NCBI GenBank assembly: GCA_018223415.1
Contig: JAGTTQ010000001.1
Coordinates: 3,273,365-3,337,364, forward strand
Direction: 5' to 3'
DNA length: 64,000 nucleotides
From: Eubacteriaceae bacterium Marseille-Q4139
GTDB lineage: Bacteria > Bacillota > Clostridia > Lachnospirales > Lachnospiraceae
Shown here piece by piece: positions 51,478 through 59,115 of the stretch. Made by a program: the position numbers and the translations under genes. Position 1 is the stretch's first letter. Each line of letters starts with the position of its first letter. The notes under the pieces are model-generated. The model was not told the origin of the DNA. It searched no databases and was given only the letters and a program-made list of their open reading frames with translations.

Positions 51478-51491
51478 TACTTGATTTGAAT
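51478..51491 (+). repeat. Right direct repeat flanking the IS30 element
   Basis: TACTTGATTTGAAT, identical to 49705-49718. Confidence 0.7.
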
Positions 51492-51657
51492 AAATATTAA
51501 AATACACTTATTTCCATGAAATATGACGTAAATAATGTACTACATGCAATATATTTCTAAGACCAAGATATAACCATTTATAAAAAGAGAAAAAACAATA
51601 TAAATACAAAAAATATAGACAAATAAAATAAAAAAGTATATAATAAAATACGGAGGA

Positions 51658-51762
51658 ATGACTCTTGGTGGACTTAACAAAAATTCAAGATATTATGTAT
51701 TGTTTGAAGTTCCGACAAACAGCAACCGTTATTCTTTCAATGGAACTATATCTGAAGAGTAA
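51658..51762 (+). CDS. Possible 34-residue peptide or tail of a truncated gene
   Basis: ATG 51658 opens a 34-codon frame reading MTLGGLNKNSRYYVLFEVPT and on to FNGTISEE. GGAGG lies only 1 base before the ATG, too close for good initiation. The sequence could be the C-terminal end of a lost beta-rich protein. It lies in AT-rich DNA (51492-51835) that otherwise holds no gene. Low confidence. Confidence 0.25.
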   Translation: MTLGGLNKNSRYYVLFEVPTNSNRYSFNGTISEE

Positions 51763-51780
51763 AAAAGTAAGGTGAATATA

Positions 51781-51819
51781 AAATACGGTTATTGCTCAAT
51801 CAGAGCAATAACCGTATTT
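51781..51819 (+). terminator. Perfect 17-bp hairpin before the VanZ-like gene
   Basis: AAATACGGTTATTGCTC pairs exactly with GAGCAATAACCGTATTT around AATCA. It is preceded by an A/T stretch and followed by T and the VanZ ribosome site. It may be a terminator of an upstream lost gene or a regulatory hairpin. Confidence 0.6.
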
Positions 51820-51835
51820 TGGATGGAGAGAAGAA

Positions 51836-52309
51836 ATGAAAAAGAATGTTTGGAAAAAAGCACTAATTTTCATGACGATTATAGTTTTCCTTCTCATAGG
51901 GCTAAAGTTTGATGGTAATCTATCGCATTTGCTGGAACAAAGAGCAGATTTCATGAACAATGTGCAGATGGGCGGGAGCAGATATTCGCTTTCACTTGCA
52001 AGCTTGAAATATTACGTTTCTTACATAACAGAACCATTTGCATTTCGCAATATTTTTGGAAACGCAGGACTGTTTGCGGGTCTTTCCTTCTGCGCCTGCG
52101 GCGCATTTTCGGATAAAAAACTCCTGAGTAGCTGGGCATATTCTTTTAGTATAGGGGTGGGAATAGAATTATTCCAGTATTTCACCTGGTTTGGGGCTTT
52201 TGATCTTTCCGATATATTGCTGAGATTTGCTGGTATTATGGCGGGGATTTTGATGTACATTGCTGTTTCAAAATTGTTTCATGAAAAGGATGCCTGCCGA
52301 ACCAAATGA
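51836..52309 (+). CDS. VanZ-like family membrane protein
   Basis: A 157-residue membrane protein with four to five helices. It carries the VanZ-like pattern: an N-terminal helix, NIFGNAGLFAGLSFCACG, SIGVGIELFQYFTWFGAFDL and DILLRFAGIMAGILMYIA. The family is named after the teicoplanin-resistance accessory protein; most members have no known role. GGATGGAGAGAAG precedes the ATG. The gene is clearly more AT-rich than the host genes and sits next to the IS30 element, so it was probably acquired. Confidence 0.78.
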   Translation: MKKNVWKKALIFMTIIVFLLIGLKFDGNLSHLLEQRADFMNNVQMGGSRYSLSLASLKYYVSYITEPFAFRNIFGNAGLFAGLSFCACGAFSDKKLLSSWAYSFSIGVGIELFQYFTWFGAFDLSDILLRFAGIMAGILMYIAVSKLFHEKDACRTK

Positions 52310-52367
52310 TAAAAAGAAGACAATGGAAATCTCTTGCATTTGGACGTGTGTTCTTATGTAAAGAAAA

Positions 52368-52400
52368 GAGGGGGAGGGCTGTTCTCCCCCTCGGTTTTTT
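52368..52400 (+). terminator. Terminator after the VanZ-like gene
   Basis: GAGGGGGAG / TCTCCCCCTC with a short loop, followed by GGTTTTTT. Confidence 0.8.
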
Positions 52401-52414
52401 GCATCCCCCGGCTG

Positions 52415-52443
52415 TTGACAGGGATTCTTGAAACCGCTAGAAT
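52415..52443 (+). promoter_or_regulatory. Promoter of larA
   Basis: TTGACA, 17-bp spacer, TAGAAT, 54 bases before the ATG. Confidence 0.7.
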
Positions 52444-52497
52444 GAAGGAAAGGAACCACACACAGAGGTATTTAAGGAAACGAGAAAGGAGGAATCT

Positions 52498-53796
52498 ATG
52501 GCAAAAATCAAACTTCCTTACGGAAAAGGAACCGCAGAGGCCGTCATCCCCGATGAGAGGCTTAAGGGAGTCCTGACCTGCGGCGCCCATGGGTACCATG
52601 TTGACAAGCCGGAGGGAGACCTCATAAGAGAGGCGATGGAACATCCCATCGGAAGCCCGAGGCTGCGGGAGCTTTCAAGGGGCAAGAAAAACATTGTGTT
52701 AATAGCCAGCGACCACACGCGTCCAGTGCCGAGCCGTCTGCTCTTTCCGGCCCTTCTTTCGGAGATCCGGGAGGGGAATCCGGATGCCGTCGTGACGGTC
52801 TTGATTGCCACGGGCTTTCACCGCCCGACCACGAGAGAAGAGCTGGCCGCAAAGTTCGGCGAGGAGTATATGGACAGGGACGATATCCGGTTTGTGGTAC
52901 ATAAGGGATACGAGGCCGGGAACATGGTTGAGGCCGGCATTCTTCCGTCCGGCGGGCTTTTAAAGGTGAACCGCATCGCGGCCGAAGCCGACCTCCTGAT
53001 TGCCGAGGGCTTCATTGAACCCCACTTTTTCGCCGGTTTTTCCGGCGGAAGAAAGAGCGTCCTTCCAGGCGTTTGCAGCGCAGAAACCGTTATGGCAAAT
53101 CACTGCTCAAAGTTTATCGCCAGCCCCTTTGCGAGAACCGGGAACTTACCAGGGAACCCGATCCACGAGGACATGGTGTATGCGGCGAAAAAGCTGGGAC
53201 TGGCCTTTATTTTAAATGTAGCTTTAGACTCGGAAAAGAAGGTGATCCGCGCTTTTGCCGGAGATTTTGACATGGCGCACCAGGCCGGCTGCGAATTTGT
53301 CGGCGGCCTTGCCGGCGTAAAGGCAGTGCCGGCGGACATCGTGATCTCCACCAACGGCGGCTGGCCGTTAGATCAGAACATCTACCAGTCGGTCAAAGGA
53401 ATGACGGCGGCCGAGGCCGCCTGCAAGCCGGGCGGCGTCATTATCATGGTGTCGGAGTGCATCGAGGGCCATGGGAGCCAGTCCCTTTATGATACCTTTG
53501 CATCCGGCGAGGAAAAAGAGGCCATCATGAAGCGGTTCCTCGAAACGCCTATGGAGGCGACAGAGCCGGATCAGTGGCAGGCCCAGATCATGTGCCGTGT
53601 CCTTTTAAAGCATCGTGTCATCATGGTCACATCAGCGCCGAAGGAGATGGTGACGGCCATGCAGATGGAGTATGCGGATTCCATAGAGGCGGCCATAAAG
53701 AAGGCAGAAGAGATCCTTGGGAACCCGGAGGCCGGGATCACAGTGATTCCCGACGGCGTTTCCGTTATTGTAAAGGAAGAGACAGGAGGAATCTGA
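52498..53796 (+). CDS. larA: Nickel-dependent lactate racemase family protein
   Basis: A 432-residue LarA homologue. The residues known to bind the nickel pincer (PTTMN) cofactor are all in place: His108 (GFHRP), His176 (EPHFFAGFSGG), Lys186 (GGRKSVLPG) and His202 (MANHCSKF). They sit within two positions of those in L. plantarum LarA, alongside the SDHTRP loop. It should racemise D/L-lactate or a related 2-hydroxy acid; many family members act on other substrates. larB, larC and larE, needed for the cofactor, are not next to it, so they would have to lie elsewhere. GAAAGGAGG precedes ATG. Confidence 0.87.
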   Translation: MAKIKLPYGKGTAEAVIPDERLKGVLTCGAHGYHVDKPEGDLIREAMEHPIGSPRLRELSRGKKNIVLIASDHTRPVPSRLLFPALLSEIREGNPDAVVTVLIATGFHRPTTREELAAKFGEEYMDRDDIRFVVHKGYEAGNMVEAGILPSGGLLKVNRIAAEADLLIAEGFIEPHFFAGFSGGRKSVLPGVCSAETVMANHCSKFIASPFARTGNLPGNPIHEDMVYAAKKLGLAFILNVALDSEKKVIRAFAGDFDMAHQAGCEFVGGLAGVKAVPADIVISTNGGWPLDQNIYQSVKGMTAAEAACKPGGVIIMVSECIEGHGSQSLYDTFASGEEKEAIMKRFLETPMEATEPDQWQAQIMCRVLLKHRVIMVTSAPKEMVTAMQMEYADSIEAAIKKAEEILGNPEAGITVIPDGVSVIVKEETGGI

Positions 53797-54129
53797 TATC
53801 CGGTACGCATACAGGCCGCGCCATCCATGGCGGAACGGGTACCGAAGAGAAAGACGGAAAAGACGGATGATGTTCCTGCTGCGCCTGATTCTGGCGGCCG
53901 AGGCTTTTTTCCTGGGAGAAAGGGCCATCCGGAGCACAGCCTGGGAAAGACGAGTCCCGGCGTCCGATTCCCGGGAGACAGAAGGTGAGGTTTTCGGCAT
54001 CGGAATTGGCCGGGATTCGGGGACAATTTTCTGGTTCCACGGAGACAGTTCGGAAGAAAAACCGTGAACCTATTCCGTCAGCTTGTAAAAAATATTAGTA
54101 TTTCTAATGAATCACAGGGGAAGCGATTC
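53797..54129. other. Intergenic region without a convincing gene
   Basis: 333 bases between larA and the purC promoter. A 66-codon plus-strand frame at 53867 (MMFLLRLILAAEAFFLGERA...) starts with a hydrophobic run but has no ribosome site and only GC-rich random-looking content after it. Minus strand frames overlap larA. No terminator was identified for larA. Confidence 0.4.
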
Positions 54130-54158
54130 TTGATTTTCAGGGATACATGGATTATAAT
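54130..54158 (+). promoter_or_regulatory. Promoter of the pur operon
   Basis: TTGATT, 17-bp spacer, TATAAT. About 175 bases of leader separate it from purC. Confidence 0.7.
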
Positions 54159-54164
54159 TTTTGT

Positions 54165-54339
54165 GAATCCTGCGAAATCAGCCATGTTTTATATGGAAAA
54201 CTTATAATTATCGCGCGCAGCGCGCCCACCCGTAGGGGCTGTATTACGGGGTACCCGAAAAGGGTATGAATTCCATGAAAGGCTTCTTGACAGCGGGTCG
54301 CTTGCAGTTCAATATCAAAAGAAAAGGATGGGAAAAGCG
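54165..54339 (+). other. Structured leader of purC, class unknown
   Basis: Hairpins at CGCGC-GCA-GCGCG (54212-54224), CCCGTA/TACGGG (54229-54249) and TACCC-GAAAA-GGGTA (54252-54266). The segment CGGGT at 54294-54298 could instead pair with ACCCG at 54228-54232, which would disrupt the second hairpin, so two exclusive folds are possible. I do not find the purine, PRPP/ppGpp (ykkC) or ZTP (pfl) consensus. No T run ends the hairpins, so control would more likely be of translation. Confidence 0.4.
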
Positions 54340-55056
54340 ATGAAAAAAGTTGATTTACTGTACGAAGGAAAAGCAAAGAAGGTTTTTACCACAGAGGATC
54401 CCGACGTTCTGATCGTGGATTATAAAGATGATGCGACGGCATTTGACGGACAGAAGAAAGGGACGATTGTAGGCAAGGGAGCCATCAACAACCGCATGAC
54501 GAACCATATCTTCAAGCTTCTTGAGAAGGAAGGCGTTCCGACCCACTACATCGAGGAATTAAGCGACAGGGAGACGGCCGTTAAGAGAGTGGAGATCGTG
54601 CCGCTTGAGGTCATCATCCGCAACATCTCCGCAGGAAGCTTTGCAAAGAAAATGGGCATGGAAGAGGGCATCGTCTTCAAGCGCCCGACGCTGGAATTCA
54701 GCTATAAAAACGATGATCTTCACGATCCGTTCATCAACAGCTACTATGCTCTTTCCCTGGAGCTTGCCACCGAGGAGGAGATTGCGTTAATCGAAAAATA
54801 TGCCTTCAAGGTAAACGAGGTCATGAAGAAATACTTTGACAGCCTCGGCATCGACCTGGTGGACTTTAAGATCGAGTTCGGCCGTTATAAAGGACAGATC
54901 ATCCTGGCTGACGAGGTTTCTCCGGATACCTGCCGTCTCTGGGACAAGGAAACCCATGAGAAGCTGGACAAAGACCGCTTCAGAAGAGACATGGGCAACG
55001 TAGAAGACGCTTACAACGAAGTATTCAGAAGACTTGGAATCGAGGACAGAAAATAG
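54340..55056 (+). CDS. purC: Phosphoribosylaminoimidazole-succinocarboxamide synthase
   Basis: A 238-residue SAICAR synthetase. It begins MKKVDLLYEGKAKKVF and has the ATP-binding GKGAINNRMTNHIFKLLEKE region, VIIRNISAGSFAKKMGM, and KIEFGRYKGQIILADEVSPD with the signature Asp. It joins CAIR and aspartate in purine synthesis. I used ATG 54340 (GGATGGGAA upstream); ATG 54328 has no site and lengthens the conserved start. First gene of the pur cluster. Confidence 0.95.
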   Translation: MKKVDLLYEGKAKKVFTTEDPDVLIVDYKDDATAFDGQKKGTIVGKGAINNRMTNHIFKLLEKEGVPTHYIEELSDRETAVKRVEIVPLEVIIRNISAGSFAKKMGMEEGIVFKRPTLEFSYKNDDLHDPFINSYYALSLELATEEEIALIEKYAFKVNEVMKKYFDSLGIDLVDFKIEFGRYKGQIILADEVSPDTCRLWDKETHEKLDKDRFRRDMGNVEDAYNEVFRRLGIEDRK

Positions 55057-55057
55057 A

Positions 55058-56506
55058 ATGGAAGAAGAATACGAGTACGGCATGCAGGAATGGGAAGGCG
55101 ACAGGCCCCATGAGGAGTGCGGCGTCTTCGGCATCTATGATTTTGACAGAAACGACGTGGCGCAGACCATCTATTACGGCTTAGCGGCACTCCAGCACCG
55201 CGGACAGGAAAGCTGCGGCATCGCTGTCTGCGACCCGGAAAATCCGGCAGGCGGCGCCCGTGTCCAGAAGGGCATGGGCCTTTGCAGCGAGGTGTTTACG
55301 CCGGAAATGTTAGACGGCCTTCACGGGAGCCTCGGCGTCGGCCATGTGCGGTATTCGACGGCCGGCGGCAGCAGCCGGGAGAACGCGCAGCCCCTCGTCC
55401 TTCATTATTTAAAAGGGACGCTGGCACTGGCTCACAACGGGAACATCGTGAATACCCCGGAGCTTAAGAGGGAGCTGGCCCATGACGGCGCCATTTTCCA
55501 GACCACCATCGACAGCGAGGTCATCGCCTATCACATCGCAAGGGAGCGGGTGAAGGCAGGCAGCGTGGAGGCGGCCGTGCTCCGCGCCATGAAGAAGCTA
55601 AGGGGCGCTTATTCCCTCGTCATCATGAGCCCGCAGAAGCTCATCGGCGCCAGGGATCCCCAGGGCTTTAAGCCGCTCTGCATCGGAAAGCGCGACCATG
55701 CCTACATTCTGGCTTCGGAGACCAGCGCCTTGGACACCATCGGCGCGGAATTTGTCCGCGACGTGCGGCCCGGCGAGGTGGTTGCCATCACAAAGGACGG
55801 GATCCTTTCGGATACGTCCATGTGTGAGCCGGAAAAGGAAGCCAGATGCGTATTTGAATATATTTATTTTGCAAGACCCGACAGCGTGTTTGACGGTGTC
55901 GGCGTCTATCATTCGCGGATCTATGCCGGCCGGTGCCTGGCAAAGGATTCCCCGGTGGAGGCAGACATAGTCGCCGGCGTCCCGGAGTCGGGAAACGCCG
56001 CGGCCCTTGGCTATTCCATGGAATCAGGGATCCCTTACTGCATGGCCTTCGTGAAGAATTCCTATGTGGGAAGAACCTTTATTAAGCCAAAGCAGAGCAG
56101 CAGAGAGTCGGCCGTGCGGGTGAAGCTAAACGTCTTAAAAGAGGCCGTGAACGGAAAGCGCGTCATCTTAATCGACGATTCCATCGTCCGCGGCACCACC
56201 AGCAGCCTGATTGTCAGCATGCTGCGGGAGGCCGGCGCTAAGGAAGTTCACATGATGGTTTCGGCGCCGCCGTTTCTCCATCCCTGCTATTTCGGGACGG
56301 ACATCCCTTCGGACGACCAGCTCATTGCCCACGGGCGCACCATCGAGGAAATCCGCCAGATTATCGGGGCCGACAGCCTTTCGTACCTGCGCCCGGAGCG
56401 GCTCCGTGAGATGGCCGGCGGACTTCCCGTCTGTACGGCATGCTTTACCGGCGATTATCCGGTGGAGCCGCCCACGGAGGACATCCGCGGAATCTACGAG
56501 CGTTAG
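55058..56506 (+). CDS. purF: Amidophosphoribosyltransferase
   Basis: A 482-residue PurF, Bacillus type. The nucleophile Cys follows a 20-residue propeptide (RPHEECGVFGIY, Cys about 21). The PRPP-binding loop is VILIDDSIVRGTTSSLIVSM. Candidate Fe-S cysteines are at CVFEYIYF and, near the end, LPVCTACFTGDYP. It catalyses the first committed step of purine synthesis. The start is 1 base after the purC stop, so the genes are tightly coupled. Confidence 0.95.
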   Translation: MEEEYEYGMQEWEGDRPHEECGVFGIYDFDRNDVAQTIYYGLAALQHRGQESCGIAVCDPENPAGGARVQKGMGLCSEVFTPEMLDGLHGSLGVGHVRYSTAGGSSRENAQPLVLHYLKGTLALAHNGNIVNTPELKRELAHDGAIFQTTIDSEVIAYHIARERVKAGSVEAAVLRAMKKLRGAYSLVIMSPQKLIGARDPQGFKPLCIGKRDHAYILASETSALDTIGAEFVRDVRPGEVVAITKDGILSDTSMCEPEKEARCVFEYIYFARPDSVFDGVGVYHSRIYAGRCLAKDSPVEADIVAGVPESGNAAALGYSMESGIPYCMAFVKNSYVGRTFIKPKQSSRESAVRVKLNVLKEAVNGKRVILIDDSIVRGTTSSLIVSMLREAGAKEVHMMVSAPPFLHPCYFGTDIPSDDQLIAHGRTIEEIRQIIGADSLSYLRPERLREMAGGLPVCTACFTGDYPVEPPTEDIRGIYER

Positions 56507-56553
56507 GGAACTATTTCGGACAGACCATGAGTATAAAAGAAAAGAGGAGTATC

Positions 56554-57984
56554 ATGTACGACAGATATCAGAGCCCGCTATCGGAACGGTATGCAAGCAA
56601 AGAGATGCAGTACATCTTTTCCCCGGAAAAGAAGTTTAAGACATGGAGAAAGCTCTGGATCGCCCTGGCTGAGACAGAAAAGGAGCTGGGCCTTCCGATC
56701 ACCGACGAGCAGATCGAGGAATTAAAGGCAAATAAGGACGACATCAACTTCGAGGAGGCAAAGGCGAGAGAAAAGCTTGTGCGCCACGATGTCATGTCCC
56801 ATGTCTATGCCTATGGGCTCCAGTGCCCCAAGGCCAAGGGAATCATCCACCTGGGCGCCACGTCCTGCTATGTGGGCGACAACACCGATTTAATCCTGAT
56901 GACCGAGGCGTTAAAGCTGGTTCGCAAGAAAGTCGTCAACGTCATGAACGAGCTGGCGGCCTTTGCCGATAAATACAAAGACCAGCCGACCCTGGCCTTC
57001 ACCCACTTCCAGCCGGCACAGCCGACGACGGTGGGCAAACGGGCGACGCTCTGGCTCATGGAGCTTAAGCTGGATCTCGACGATCTGGACTATGTCATCG
57101 ACTCCATGCGGCTTCTCGGCTCCAAGGGCACGACGGGAACCCAGGCCAGCTTTTTGGAGCTGTTCGACGGCGACCATGAGAAATGCCGGAAAGCCGACCA
57201 GATGATCGCTGACAAGATGGGCTTTCCGGGCTGTTACCCGGTTTCCGGCCAGACGTATTCGAGAAAGATTGACAGCCGCGTGCTTTCCGTCCTGGCAGGC
57301 ATTGCCCAGAGTGCCCACAAGTTCTCCAACGACATCCGCCTTCTCCAGCACTTAAAAGAGGTGGAGGAGCCATTTGAGAAGAACCAGATCGGTTCCTCGG
57401 CCATGGCTTATAAGAGAAACCCCATGCGGAGCGAGCGCATTGCTTCCCTGGCAAACTATGTGATGTCCGACATGATGAACCCGATGCTTGTGGCATCGAC
57501 CCAGTGGTTCGAGCGTACCCTTGATGATTCCGCCAACAAGCGCCTTTCCATCCCCGAGGGATTCCTGGCCGTAGACGGTATCCTGGATCTCTATCTCAAC
57601 GTGGTGGACGGCCTTGTGGTTTACCCGAAGGTCATCGAAAAGCACATGATGGCGGAGCTTCCGTTCATGGCAACCGAAAACATCATGATGGATGCCGTGA
57701 AGGCAGGCGGAGACCGCCAGGAGCTTCACGAGAAGATCCGCGAGCTTTCCATGGAGGCCGCAAGGAACGTGAAGGCAGAAGGAAAGGACAACAACCTTCT
57801 GGAGCTGATTGCCGCCGACCCGTCCTTCAACCTGTCCTTAGAGGAGCTTAAAAAGACCATGGATCCGGCCCGCTATGTGGGCCGCGCGCCGAAGCAGGTG
57901 GAGGAATTCTTAGAGGAAGTCATCCGCCCGATCTTAAAGGAAAACGAAGCGCTTCTCGGCGTAAAGGCTGAGATCAACGTATAA
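56554..57984 (+). CDS. purB: Adenylosuccinate lyase
   Basis: A 476-residue fumarase/aspartase-superfamily lyase. It begins MYDRYQSPLSERYASKEMQ, and the superfamily signature GSSAMAYKRNPMRSERI lies at about residue 285, with THFQPAQPTTVGKRA at about 149. It acts twice in purine synthesis: SAICAR to AICAR and adenylosuccinate to AMP. I chose ATG 56554, with AGAGGAG upstream; the longer frame extends into purF. It follows purF after 47 bases. Confidence 0.95.
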   Translation: MYDRYQSPLSERYASKEMQYIFSPEKKFKTWRKLWIALAETEKELGLPITDEQIEELKANKDDINFEEAKAREKLVRHDVMSHVYAYGLQCPKAKGIIHLGATSCYVGDNTDLILMTEALKLVRKKVVNVMNELAAFADKYKDQPTLAFTHFQPAQPTTVGKRATLWLMELKLDLDDLDYVIDSMRLLGSKGTTGTQASFLELFDGDHEKCRKADQMIADKMGFPGCYPVSGQTYSRKIDSRVLSVLAGIAQSAHKFSNDIRLLQHLKEVEEPFEKNQIGSSAMAYKRNPMRSERIASLANYVMSDMMNPMLVASTQWFERTLDDSANKRLSIPEGFLAVDGILDLYLNVVDGLVVYPKVIEKHMMAELPFMATENIMMDAVKAGGDRQELHEKIRELSMEAARNVKAEGKDNNLLELIAADPSFNLSLEELKKTMDPARYVGRAPKQVEEFLEEVIRPILKENEALLGVKAEINV

Positions 57985-58018
57985 AAACAGTGCATGTCCC
58001 TGTGCACAAGGTGACGAA

Positions 58019-58065
58019 GCCGCCGCATACGGTCCTTTTCCGGCCGCGTGCGGCGGTGCTTTTTT
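58019..58065 (+). terminator. Terminator after purB, touching the lysR ribosome site
   Basis: GCCGCCGCATACGG / CCGCGTGCGGCGGT followed by CTTTTTT. The T run is directly followed by GGAGG (58066-58070), the ribosome site of the LysR gene. Confidence 0.8.
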
Positions 58066-58077
58066 GGAGGTGGCGCC

Positions 58078-58998
58078 ATGAACAGCAGCATGGAATATTA
58101 TAAGGTGTTTTACTATGTGGGAAAGCTCGGAAGCATCACGGCGGCGGCTGAGGAGCTCTGTATCTCCCAGCCGGCCGTGAGCCAGGCCATCAAACAGCTT
58201 GAGACTTCCTTAAACAGCCGTCTGTTTCTTCGGACGCCGAAGGGCGTGAAGCTGACGGCCGAGGGGCGTCTCCTTTACCCGTATGTGGAGCGGGGGATCG
58301 AGAGCCTTATGGACGGGGAGACGATGCTAAAGCGCCTGGTGGATCTGGACATGGGCGAGGTGCGGATCGGCGCCAGCGACATGACGCTCCAGTTTTACCT
58401 GCTCCCGTATCTGGAACGGTTCCACGGGGAATATCCCAACATCAAGGTGGTGGTTTCCAATGCGCCGACGCCGGAGACCATTGAATCCCTGTACCAGGGG
58501 AAAATCGACTTCGGCATCGTCAGCACGCCCTTTGACGCCAGGCCGGAGGTGGAGGCCTTGCCTGTGAAGAAAATCCGGAATACCTTTGTGGCCGGGAACA
58601 AGTTCTGGAGCCTTAAGGGAAAGCGGCTGGACTATGAAGCGTTAAAGCGGCTGCCCTGCATTTTCCTGGAAAAGGACACCAGCACCCGCCGGTTCACCGA
58701 CCAGTTCCTTGAGAAAAAGGGGATCGTTCTGGAGCCGGAGTTTGAGCTTGCCACCAGCGACATGATTGTTCAGTTCGCTATCCGCAACATGGGTGTGGGC
58801 TGCGTCATGGCAGAGTTTGCAAGGGAAAAGCTGGAGAGCGGCGAGATTTTTGAGCTGGCGTTCCGGGAGATGATGCCGGAGCGGGAAATCTGCATCGTGA
58901 CGGATAAAAAGAACACGGTTTCCCCGGCCGGGGAGCGGTTTCTGGCCGTGCTGCGGACCTTTGGCACGCGGGGCTCAGAGAAAGGATTCACGGCATAA
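58078..58998 (+). CDS. LysR family transcriptional regulator within the pur cluster
   Basis: A 306-residue LysR regulator. The HTH (SITAAAEELCISQPAVSQAI, about residues 18-37) is close to that of the LysR gene at 3444-4349. The effector domain begins GEVRIGASDMTLQFYLLPYL. It sits between purB and purA on the same strand. Its targets could be the flanking purine genes or an unlinked regulon; there is no sign of an operator here. ATG 58078 follows GGAGG at 7 bases. Its transcript probably reads through the terminator above. Confidence 0.87.
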   Translation: MNSSMEYYKVFYYVGKLGSITAAAEELCISQPAVSQAIKQLETSLNSRLFLRTPKGVKLTAEGRLLYPYVERGIESLMDGETMLKRLVDLDMGEVRIGASDMTLQFYLLPYLERFHGEYPNIKVVVSNAPTPETIESLYQGKIDFGIVSTPFDARPEVEALPVKKIRNTFVAGNKFWSLKGKRLDYEALKRLPCIFLEKDTSTRRFTDQFLEKKGIVLEPEFELATSDMIVQFAIRNMGVGCVMAEFAREKLESGEIFELAFREMMPEREICIVTDKKNTVSPAGERFLAVLRTFGTRGSEKGFTA

Positions 58999-59115
58999 TG
59001 GGAACTTATGGAGAATATAATAAATATTGTCTTTACTTATGCGGGGCTTTGTTGTACACTTATAGCGTGCCTTTCAAAGGCGATGTAAGTTTTTATCCAA
59101 AGAGGAGGATATCAA

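Noticed and set aside
51131..51484. 117-codon frame through the right end of the IS30 element
   Set aside because: It starts inside the transposase gene in another frame and runs through the 20-base repeat array, whose period is not a multiple of three.
53867..54067. 66-codon frame with hydrophobic start between larA and purC
   Set aside because: No ribosome site, no promoter, and the second half looks random; kept only as a note on the intergenic region.
54165..54339. ZTP or purine riboswitch upstream of purC
   Set aside because: GGGTCG near 54295 recalls the ZTP start, but the required downstream CCGCCUGGGC block is absent. The purine loop consensus is also missing.
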